From contig DASRAJ010000107.1 of the NCBI GenBank assembly GCA_035638255.1, positions 1 through 64,000 of the forward strand: DNA of 64,000 nucleotides. Reading direction: 5' to 3'. The position numbers were made by a program, and so were the translations under genes. The DNA is from DASRAJ01 sp035638255 (GTDB lineage Bacteria; Bacteroidota; Bacteroidia; Chitinophagales; UBA10324). The number at the start of each line of letters is the position of its first letter. Position 1 is the stretch's first letter. The notes below the pieces were generated by a model. That model saw nothing but the letters and a program-made list of their open reading frames with translations. It did no database searches and had not been told where the DNA came from. Positions 58,101-64,000 of the stretch are shown here, piece after piece.

Positions 58101-58291
58101 TCTTGATTCGTGACAACGGAAAAGGTTTTGATCAATCGAGTGTTTTGTCCGGCGACCAACCTCGAAAAGGAAACGGATTAAAGAACATGAAGAAGCGCGC
58201 TGCAGATTTGAAAGCTGAATTGATTATTGAATCTGAATGCGGCAAAGGAACTGTAGTTGAATTGAAGTTAAACGCTATGAAAAATGGATGA
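55118..58291 (+). CDS. Membrane sensor histidine kinase with propeller sensor (Reg_prop-Y_Y_Y-HisKA_3)
   Basis: 1057 residues from a GTG start. An export signal (FRLIIFCSLIFSVSVCQ) leads to two seven-bladed Reg_prop propellers (~30-690; blade motifs such as MQDKKGFMWFATAIGLDRFD, EDRHGNIWAGTYNGISCF), a Y_Y_Y domain (~750-815, YAYKLEGFDKDWIYTD), one membrane span (~825-845), then a HisKA_3 dimerisation domain with phospho-acceptor His863 in SDLHDDLGST and a HATPase domain (~955-1055, IRDNGKGFD, GNGLKNMKKRA). It is a NarX-like sensor facing the periplasm. Its stop overlaps the response regulator start by 8 bases, so the two form a two-component system. No HTH is fused, unlike hybrid HTCS sensors. 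Confidence 0.93.
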   Translation: MQFRLIIFCSLIFSVSVCQPQSVPVSHPRFQLITTENGLSNNSVGAIMQDKKGFMWFATAIGLDRFDGYTIKKFSYDPDQPYSVSWGAFNTLLEDKSGIIWMSSNTAGLYSFNPATEKYFEYRHENGNKNSLADDITFGMAIDSSGTIWIATHSGLDAFDPKSNSFSHFIRGNSDSSSISNNVVMGICLDDENNLLLITQSRGIDCFSTKERKVIRHLDFNSIDFTFDDWSNYICNISVGSNQNVWVSSDRNGFKGFNLQSKNTIQLPKEIAERFALGKTTVSAMLEDHSGNLWIGTTGKELIYLDHAFEKSFFKETLSVIQLPSNAEGIVEDREKNIWVATTDGGVAMVNTQSKKFISYQHDSTNVNSISSDNVHSFFRDREGDFFVCLNGVDLFDERSGKFSKLIIEEGGKNILEAERGADNSVWYVYQDRSGILWFPTEVNGLISYDPVTKKHHWYPYDPADSTSLAASSCTGIIEDRKGRYWVTTYGGGFEAFDPRTGKFRAFKVHEGPNSIGSNTVGGLMEDSKGNLYMGSLNGGLIAFNPDSETFRIYRHDPKNSFSIGSDVTFPCFESTKGIIWVAVIGGGINALNPATGKFRAFTEKDGLCSNAVSCLTEDRHGNIWAGTYNGISCFTPPANLFDHHSKFQFRNYNMNDGLPANEINFFGAYTDTDGTVYFGTSSGGMIRFHPDDLKDNPYLPPVYITDFKLFNQSVGVNDSTPLLTTSIEDTKEIKLSYQQNVFAFSFAALNYVLPEKNQYAYKLEGFDKDWIYTDATKRFVNYTNLDAGTYIFRVKGSNNDGVWNPKEATIKLIITPPYWETWWFRILVGATLAVALYAVYRYRLNQVLRMQRMRNKIASDLHDDLGSTLSSISVYSEIARKQAKENIPMLEKIGESSRKMIEGMSDIVWTISSENDSFENLIERMRSFAHELLSVRNIEYTFDVDESLSSMKLRMEMRRNVYLIFKEAIHNLAKYSEATKASIALSISDHTISLLIRDNGKGFDQSSVLSGDQPRKGNGLKNMKKRAADLKAELIIESECGKGTVVELKLNAMKNG

Positions 58292-58934
58292 GCAAAAAAG
58301 TATCCGGGTGATGATTGTAGAAGACAACGATGAGTTCCGCGACAGTTTAATAAACCTCGTTGAAGAAGCAGAAGGATTTGAATTCGCGGGAGCATTTTCT
58401 GACTGCAAAAGAATTGTACAACACCTTTCAGAATTTGAGCCCGATGTTGTGTTGATGGATATTGACTTGCCGGGCATTTCAGGAATCGAAGGAGTATTGC
58501 TCATCAAAGAAAAATTTCCTGATGCAAAAATTCTGATGCTAACGGTGTTTGAAGCCAACGATAAAATTTTCAATTCGCTCTGCGCCGGTGCATCCGGCTA
58601 TCTTCTCAAGAGCACTATTCCATCCCGCATCCTCGAAGCAGTGAAAGAAATCCATGAAGGCGGTGCTCCGATGACACCGTCAGTAGCCGCAAGAGTGCTC
58701 AAGATGTTTCGCAGCCAGGCCGAGAAACCCTCGCTTGAATCTTTCACATTGAGTGATCGCGAAAAGGAAGTGCTGAATTGTCTGGTAAAAGGAATGAGTT
58801 ACAAAATGGTAGCAAGCCATTGCTTCATCAGCGCAGATACCGTGAATGCGCACATTCGCAACATCTATAAAAAAATGCAGGTGCATTCGAAGAGTGAGGC
58901 GGTGGCGAAGGCAATCAAGGGGAGGATTGTGTGA
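58284..58934 (+). CDS. NarL/FixJ-family response regulator
   Basis: 216 residues. Receiver domain 1-~125 with acidic pocket (VMIVEDNDEF), phospho-acceptor D59 in VVLMDIDLPG, Thr in ILMLTVFE and Lys in YLLKST. LuxR-type HTH at ~150-216 (LSDREKEVLNCLVKGMSYKM, SADTVNAHIRNIYKKMQVHS). It overlaps the sensor kinase gene by 8 bases and is its cognate regulator. A DUF5916 gene follows 55 bp later and could be one of its targets. Confidence 0.95.
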   Translation: MDEQKSIRVMIVEDNDEFRDSLINLVEEAEGFEFAGAFSDCKRIVQHLSEFEPDVVLMDIDLPGISGIEGVLLIKEKFPDAKILMLTVFEANDKIFNSLCAGASGYLLKSTIPSRILEAVKEIHEGGAPMTPSVAARVLKMFRSQAEKPSLESFTLSDREKEVLNCLVKGMSYKMVASHCFISADTVNAHIRNIYKKMQVHSKSEAVAKAIKGRIV

Positions 58935-58989
58935 AGGCATCTTTATCTAGAATTATTTCGAAGAAAATTTTTTCCCTCATCTTTAATTC

Positions 58990-61260
58990 GTGATTAAAAA
59001 GTTTTCCATCTTAGTTTATCTTCTTGCCACAGTTTTCTTCTTTAAAAACTCTTTTGCCCAGCAACAACCCTATCATCCTCTCCGCATCAACAATACAATC
59101 ACACTCGATGGAAAACTCAGTGAACCCGAATGGCAACTCGCCCCGGTGATGGATGATTTCATGCAAACCGATCCTTACCCCGGCGACACACCAACAGAAA
59201 AAACTGAGGCGCGCATACTGTACAATGATGAATATCTCTATGTGAGTTTTCGCTGTTACGACAGCGAGCCATCAAAAATTCTCCGGCTACGGTTCGAGCG
59301 CGACTACAATCTCGGCGATGACGATGGAACAGGATTTATTCTCGACACCTATCACGATAAAAACACAGCCGTTTGTTTTTGCAGCAACACCCTCAATGCG
59401 CGCTGGGATTGCCAGATCCTGAATGATGGCAATGACAACAATGATTCTTACAACACTTTTTGGGATGTCGCCACGAATATGGATTCGCTTGGGTACACAA
59501 CCGAGTATCGTGTGCCGTGGTCCTCGTTACGATTTGAGGCGAAACCGCAGGTGGTCATGGGAATTCGTGTGGCGAGGTTGGTGAGGAGAAAATTCGAGCT
59601 TACTACTTATCCCCGAATGGATCCTAAAACTCAAAACGGATGGGAGAATGTTTCATTCGCCAGAGATATTGTTTTTGAAAACCTGGTGGCGCGGAGTCCT
59701 TTTTATTTTTCTCCTTACGTAATAGCAAACTATTCGCAGGAGAATGTTTTGAATCCGGATGGAACAGGGTATGATAAGAAGAGTGAATTTCTCGTGAGAA
59801 AAAATTATGTTGACGATGAAACGCTTGACAAAATCCTTAGCAACATCGGGGCGGATGCCAAGTATGGCCTTTCTAAAAATTTTACTCTTGATCTCACGCT
59901 CAATACTGATTTTGCCCAGGCAGAAGTAGATGACCAGATCATCAATCTCACCAAGTACGAAGTAAATCTTCCTGAGAAAAGAAACTTCTTTCTTGAATCA
60001 TCAGACAACCTGAGTTATGGTTTCCCCTCGGGAAATGATGTTTTCATTTCACGCAGCATTGGCAATGAGGATGGAGTGATTGTTCCCATCATCGGAGGGG
60101 TGCGGGTAACGGGTAAAAGCAATGGCTGGCAAATAGGAACGCTCGATATGCAGACGAAAGGATTTGAAGAAGATTCAATTGCACCTCACAATTTTTTTGT
60201 TTTCAGAACGCGGAAAGATATTGATCCACTCGGAAGTTTTGTCGGGGGAATTCTCACAAACAGAATCAATACGGATTCATCGCACTCATCCAATCAATCG
60301 TTTGGTGTTGACTTTGTAAAGAGATTTACTCAACAACTTTCCATGGAAGGCGGCATTGCAGCCACACTGCTGAATGCTGATTTCAAACCGGTCGCGAACA
60401 GCATCTATTATAATCTTGGAATTTTTCGATCTGCTACCAAGGGATTTGTTTACAGCGGATACGTTGATCTCGTCGGTAAAGATTTTAACCCGGTAATTGG
60501 CTACCTCGACGAAAGTGATCACGGTTTAGCAAGTGCCACTGTTGGGTATCAATTATTAGCAGGCGACAAGAGTTCGGTTGAATATTGGACTGCACAATCA
60601 AATAACAGCTACCGCTGGCGGATGACTTCCGGCAACCGGGAAACATTTTCATCCGATCTTTCCGGACAAATAGCATTCAAGAGCCAGGCGCTCATCTATT
60701 TCACACTGTATGAATACAAGATTGATTCACTCTTTTATGATTGGTACCTTGATGATCATAATGCTATTCCCGCAGGCACTTACAGGATGTTCAACAATTC
60801 ACTCACGCTTAATTTACCGTCAAAGTCTGTTTACACCGGAGCGCTCACGATATCGTACGGTGATTTTTATGGTGGGAAGAGATTGTTCATTTCTCCCGAT
60901 GCTTCCTACTCATTCAATAAACATTTTAGTGTTGGAGTTACTTATGAGTACAATCGCATTCCCTTTGATCACTACCTGCAGGCCGATTCATCCACCCTTT
61001 ATCAAAGTAATTTAGTGCGGCTGAGAGTGGCCTACATTTTCTCAACAAAAGTTTCCTTGAAACTCTACACGCAGTTTGATGACGTCCATCATTCCATAAC
61101 CAGCAATCTTCGCTTCCGCTACAACCCGCGTGAAGGAACAGACCTCTACATTGTAATCAACCAGGGTCAGAATACCGAGGTTGAACGCTTTGATCCGCAC
61201 CTGCCTAGAATAAGTAATCAGGAAGTGACGGTGAAATTTGTGAAGACGTTTGGGTTGTGA
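58990..61260 (+). CDS. DUF5916 outer-membrane protein with CBM9-like N-terminus
   Basis: 756 residues from a GTG start, with signal peptide (MIKKFSILVYLLATVFFFKN). Residues ~25-215 are a carbohydrate-binding family 9-like domain (ITLDGKLSEPEWQLAPVMDD, ARILYNDEYLYVSFRCYDSE), and the rest is the DUF5916 barrel-like region (LNTDFAQAEVDDQIINLTKY, LPEKRNFFLESSDNLSYGF, ending VTVKFVKTFGL). The family is common in outer membranes of Bacteroidota and Gemmatimonadota; it may bind or pass carbohydrate. A terminal hydrophobic strand fits an outer-membrane barrel. It follows the two-component genes and may be controlled by them. Confidence 0.88.
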   Translation: MIKKFSILVYLLATVFFFKNSFAQQQPYHPLRINNTITLDGKLSEPEWQLAPVMDDFMQTDPYPGDTPTEKTEARILYNDEYLYVSFRCYDSEPSKILRLRFERDYNLGDDDGTGFILDTYHDKNTAVCFCSNTLNARWDCQILNDGNDNNDSYNTFWDVATNMDSLGYTTEYRVPWSSLRFEAKPQVVMGIRVARLVRRKFELTTYPRMDPKTQNGWENVSFARDIVFENLVARSPFYFSPYVIANYSQENVLNPDGTGYDKKSEFLVRKNYVDDETLDKILSNIGADAKYGLSKNFTLDLTLNTDFAQAEVDDQIINLTKYEVNLPEKRNFFLESSDNLSYGFPSGNDVFISRSIGNEDGVIVPIIGGVRVTGKSNGWQIGTLDMQTKGFEEDSIAPHNFFVFRTRKDIDPLGSFVGGILTNRINTDSSHSSNQSFGVDFVKRFTQQLSMEGGIAATLLNADFKPVANSIYYNLGIFRSATKGFVYSGYVDLVGKDFNPVIGYLDESDHGLASATVGYQLLAGDKSSVEYWTAQSNNSYRWRMTSGNRETFSSDLSGQIAFKSQALIYFTLYEYKIDSLFYDWYLDDHNAIPAGTYRMFNNSLTLNLPSKSVYTGALTISYGDFYGGKRLFISPDASYSFNKHFSVGVTYEYNRIPFDHYLQADSSTLYQSNLVRLRVAYIFSTKVSLKLYTQFDDVHHSITSNLRFRYNPREGTDLYIVINQGQNTEVERFDPHLPRISNQEVTVKFVKTFGL

Positions 61261-61681
61261 AAGGGCATGGAGCCGAAATGGACTACTACATTTTGTATCC
61301 GTTAAGCTGTTCATTGCTTATGCCGCCCTCCAAATCCAATAAAAAGAACCATTTTGCTCGAAGGCTCATCCCTTTTAAAGGGCTGAGGGGCTGTGCAGGA
61401 CAAATTTCCGGGATGAGAGACTATCCAGTGTACCTCGCATCACTTCGCAACATTTTCAATCCTTCAACATAATTCTGACTTAGCATAGCCGGGCATATTT
61501 TTTTCTGACACACAGTACTTGAAAATTTGCATGATTTCATCTTTTTCTTCTGAATTTCCGGCGAGATAAAATAATTCTTCAATCATCAAATTAAAAAGTG
61601 GAAGGAGTTATTCAAAGTACTATCTTAGCCAACTTTTCACATTTAAAAATTCTTTTCTATTCACACTCAAAATTCTCTTCT
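61261..61681. other. 421-bp intergenic region
   Basis: No confident gene. It holds a possible decayed minus-strand gene (61421-61586), a small CCCTTTTAAAGGG hairpin near 61369-61381, and a TATCTTAG box near 61619 that resembles the TAACTTAG box before the sulfatase gene at 27668 (both followed by CCAAC), possibly the promoter of the 61682 gene. Confidence 0.4.
61421..61586 (-). pseudogene. Possible decayed short gene
   Basis: From ATG at 61586 a 40-residue frame reads MIEELFYLAGNSEEKDEIMQ, IFKYCVSEKNMPGYAKSELC, then stops at 61464. A one-base shift continues with NYVEGLKMLRSDARYTG to a stop at 61421. Codon pattern is protein-like, suggesting a frameshifted remnant of a small gene. Could be chance. 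Confidence 0.3.
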
Positions 61682-63358
61682 ATGAAAAAACTCGTCACAA
61701 TTCTCATCACCCTGGTTTTGATCAGTCCTGCCGTTATCCATGCACAATCATGGAATTTACTCGGTAATGCTGGCACTAATGTGAACACCAACTTTCTTGG
61801 CACAACCGACGGAAAAGCTCTTGTGATCCGCACAAATAATGTGGAGCGGCTGCGCATTACTTCAGCAGGGAGGTTCGGTTTTGGTACCAATAATCCTTCA
61901 ACCTCTATTGACATTATCGGAACTTTTAAAGCCGGTGGGATAATCGGATTTTGTAAGATTGATACAACAGGAAATTTATTTCCTTCCGTTTCAAATTCAT
62001 CAGACCTTGGCTCCTCCGGAGGGGGTTGGAAAAATATTTACATTAACGGAAGTGTTTTCCTTGATAAACAAAAATTCATTGACAACGGCGGGACAGTTAA
62101 TACCTTCATCGGCCACACAGGCGTCTCCAGTACCAGTGGCAGTTATAACACTTTCGTGGGTGACAGCTGTGGTTTGTCGAATACATTAGGAAGTTCGAAT
62201 TGTTTTCTGGGAGCACTTGCCGGGTTCAGTAATACCGGCGGCTACAACAATTCTCATTTTGGCGCATACTCCGGTTATAGTAATGGCACCGGCTATGAGA
62301 ATTCATTTTTTGGAAAACAGTCCGGATACAGTAACACTAAAGGACATGATAATTGTTTTTTCGGATTTGCTGCCGGTAAAGGAAATACCCAGGGAAATAA
62401 TAATGTAGGCATAGGTGATTCATCACTTATCAGCAATTCACAAGGCTCAAATAATACCTGCGTGGGTTATCGCTCCGATGTCACCTTCGTACTTGCAGGT
62501 TCAAATTCTACGGCACTGGGTGCTGGTGCCAAGGCAGATAACAGCAACAAAGTCGCTATTGGCAACACAAGCATTACTGCCATTCAGGGTCAGGTAAGTT
62601 TCACAACTTATTCTGATGCCCGGGTGAAAAACACAATACAGGAAAATGTTCCCGGTCTTTCATTCATTACCAGTCTGAGACCAGTCACCTATCATTATGA
62701 CATTAATAAAGAGAATGAATTGCTTGGTGTAAACGACAAGACAACCTGGACCGGGAAATATGATATTGAAAGGATGCAATTCAGCGGTTTCATAGCACAG
62801 GAAGTAGACGCTGCAGCAAAAAAGATCGGCTACGATTTCAGCGGAGTAGATAAAAGCGGAAATATGTGGGGGTTGCGTTACTCAGAATTTGTAGTGCCAC
62901 TGGTAAAAGCTGTGCAGGAATTAAATGCTGCTCAAGCCGGCAAGGATGCCGTGATTGCACAACAACAAGCTCAGATTGATGCACAACAAAAACAAATTGA
63001 TGATCTGAAAGCACAAATGCAGCAATTTGATCAATCGCTATCTCAATGCTGCACTTCTTACAAGTCAGCTACAAGTATTCAATCGTCAACCATTGATCTT
63101 CCGATGCTGGAACAGAACAATCCTAACCCCTTCATTCAGGGTACCACCATCAAATTCTATCTCCCGCAAACAGCTACAAGTGCTTCGGTAAAAATTTATT
63201 CACTTGACGGAGTGGAATTGAAATCCTTCAACCTGAATGAAAAGGGATTCGGAGAAGTTTCTATTGCAGGAAACTCACTGGCCCCGGGCGTGTATGCTTA
63301 CACACTCATCATTGATGGAAAAGCCATTGATACGAAGCAGATGATTCTGACCAAATAA
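61682..63358 (+). CDS. Secreted protein with tail-fibre (S74) chaperone domain and T9SS domain
   Basis: About 558 residues from the ATG at 61682 (MKKLVTILITLVLISPAVIH signal peptide); the frame extends upstream without support. A Gly/Asn/Ser-rich middle (~140-310) repeats 'G.YN.F.G..(A/S)G..N..G..N...G', as in phage tail fibre and trimeric adhesin stalks. Next is an intramolecular chaperone domain of peptidase S74 type (YSDARVKNTIQENVPGLSFI, TSLRPVTYHYD, QFSGFIAQEVDAAAKKIGYD), a Gln-rich coiled coil, and a type A T9SS domain (NNPNPFIQGTTIKFYL, YSLDGVELKS, LAPGVYAYTL). Probably a trimeric surface fibre. Confidence 0.88.
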   Translation: MKKLVTILITLVLISPAVIHAQSWNLLGNAGTNVNTNFLGTTDGKALVIRTNNVERLRITSAGRFGFGTNNPSTSIDIIGTFKAGGIIGFCKIDTTGNLFPSVSNSSDLGSSGGGWKNIYINGSVFLDKQKFIDNGGTVNTFIGHTGVSSTSGSYNTFVGDSCGLSNTLGSSNCFLGALAGFSNTGGYNNSHFGAYSGYSNGTGYENSFFGKQSGYSNTKGHDNCFFGFAAGKGNTQGNNNVGIGDSSLISNSQGSNNTCVGYRSDVTFVLAGSNSTALGAGAKADNSNKVAIGNTSITAIQGQVSFTTYSDARVKNTIQENVPGLSFITSLRPVTYHYDINKENELLGVNDKTTWTGKYDIERMQFSGFIAQEVDAAAKKIGYDFSGVDKSGNMWGLRYSEFVVPLVKAVQELNAAQAGKDAVIAQQQAQIDAQQKQIDDLKAQMQQFDQSLSQCCTSYKSATSIQSSTIDLPMLEQNNPNPFIQGTTIKFYLPQTATSASVKIYSLDGVELKSFNLNEKGFGEVSIAGNSLAPGVYAYTLIIDGKAIDTKQMILTK

Positions 63359-63383
63359 ATTATTGACTTTTAATTTCAATAAC

Positions 63384-63417
63384 AAAAAGTCCAAAGCAGA
63401 AATGCTTTGGACTTTTT
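63384..63417. terminator. Perfect-stem bidirectional terminator
   Basis: AAAAAGTCCAAAGCA / TGCTTTGGACTTTTT form a perfect 15-bp stem with a GAAA tetraloop, with Ts on both strands. It ends the 61682 gene and also the partial gene at 63461 on the minus strand. Confidence 0.9.
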
Positions 63418-63460
63418 AATGCCTGTCGTGTAAGAGCAGGCGGTTGTTTTCGGGTAAGGC

Positions 63461-64000
63461 TCATTGCATCTTCACCCACTTCACTGTCTTCACAAATGCT
63501 CCTGCCTTCTCCGTGAGAGTGCTTGTAAAGATTTCCAGAAAATATATTCCAGGAGGAAGATCGGTGACATCAAGTGTTCCTGTATGCGTCCCGCGGCTTA
63601 AATTGCCCGAAGAAATTTTTTCCCTGATTCTTCCCAATGCATCCACCAGTTGCAATTGCGCATCAGCAGCGCTGGTAAGATGAATTTGATATGAAATGGT
63701 TTGCGATGAAGAATAGGTAATGCGAAAATCATTTTCATCACCTGCCGGAATTTGATTCACTGCAGTTGCAATTCCAAAATCACTCAAGGCCCGCTTCCAA
63801 ATTGCATCACGGAATAATCCCGTGAACAGCGTGTCGCCTTTCACAGTAAATCCCTGCACGGAATTATTGGGTTTTGCATCCAGCCCTTCGGATGCAGCGG
63901 TGAATGAGGCACCGGAATTATCAGAGTAAAAAACTCCGGCGATGTTTCCGACAAAAACATTTTGATTGATCGCCTTGATTGCAAAGCCACCGCTCTGCGG
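63461..64000 (-). CDS. 3' part of a T9SS cargo protein, cut by the window edge
   Basis: 180 codons are open from the window edge to the stop at 63461, with the frame intact through 63860-64000 (SGGFAIKAINQNVFVGN, GVFYSDNSGASFTAAS, LDAKPNNSVQGF). The upstream part resembles BNR/YCF48-like propeller blades; residues near the end form a type A T9SS domain (YSSSQTISYQIHLT, LVDALGRIREKI, LPPGIYFLEIF). The start lies outside the window, so size and the rest of the protein are unknown. Confidence 0.85.
   Translation of the reverse strand, partial: PQSGGFAIKAINQNVFVGNIAGVFYSDNSGASFTAASEGLDAKPNNSVQGFTVKGDTLFTGLFRDAIWKRALSDFGIATAVNQIPAGDENDFRITYSSSQTISYQIHLTSAADAQLQLVDALGRIREKISSGNLSRGTHTGTLDVTDLPPGIYFLEIFTSTLTEKAGAFVKTVKWVKMQ

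Overview
The window looks like one stretch of a Bacteroidota chromosome, probably from a free-living Chitinophagales/Sphingobacteriales-type lineage or a metagenome bin. The reasons are: at least fifteen secreted proteins with (or with remnants of) the type IX secretion system (T9SS) C-terminal sorting domain; a MurF-alanine racemase fusion typical of the phylum; a SusC-like TonB receptor with an N-terminal carboxypeptidase-regulatory-like domain; DUF4286 and DUF5916 proteins; and TAnnTTTG promoter boxes close to start codons. Base composition is moderately AT-rich. I found no rRNA, tRNA, CRISPR array, transposase or phage gene.

Layout. 1-12.4 kb is a minus-strand array of secreted T9SS cargo: beta-propeller-like repeat proteins, two tandem alpha/beta hydrolases and one lipoprotein. 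Two members have lost most of their sorting domain, and relics of 3' ends lie between genes. 12.4-17.3 kb holds a TonB-dependent receptor, a small HTH protein, a glycine-zipper protein and a CsgG-like protein. 17.5-21 kb holds tandem HTH regulators, a small lipoprotein and an SPFH/prohibitin-like membrane protein. 21-21.9 kb is an overlapping two-gene unit of unknown role. 22-26.4 kb has an ABC exporter and murF-alr. 27.6-31.6 kb has an FN3-sulfatase and a delta-60 repeat protein. 31.6-38 kb is the elongasome operon mreB-(two inserted small genes)-mreC-mreD-mrdA-rodA. 38-44.5 kb has a choice-of-anchor-L/OmpA fusion, purH, a LOG-family protein, a luciferase-like oxidoreductase and an aldo/keto reductase. 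44.4-47.2 kb is an accessory patch: a stand-alone EF-Tu-domain-3 protein, two orphan genes bounded by three copies of a promoter-like repeat, and a hicAB toxin-antitoxin pair. 47.3-64 kb has an rRNA pseudouridine synthase, more T9SS cargo, a hybrid-type sensor kinase with its LuxR-family regulator, a DUF5916 outer-membrane protein and a tail-fibre-chaperone cargo protein.

How it works together. Housekeeping envelope genes (peptidoglycan precursors, elongasome) are interleaved with surface-secreted cargo and outer-membrane proteins. The most striking feature not explained by genes is a dispersed 16-bp palindrome, TCCCGATnnATCGGGA. It sits in frame, in all three reading frames, inside several genes (murF-alr, purH, two signal peptides, one sorting domain) and in five repeats of one propeller gene. 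A second palindrome also sits in purH, and two MITE-like elements lie between genes. A 25-bp sequence lies at identical spacing from the -7 boxes of the lipoprotein gene and the TonB receptor gene, suggesting co-regulation.
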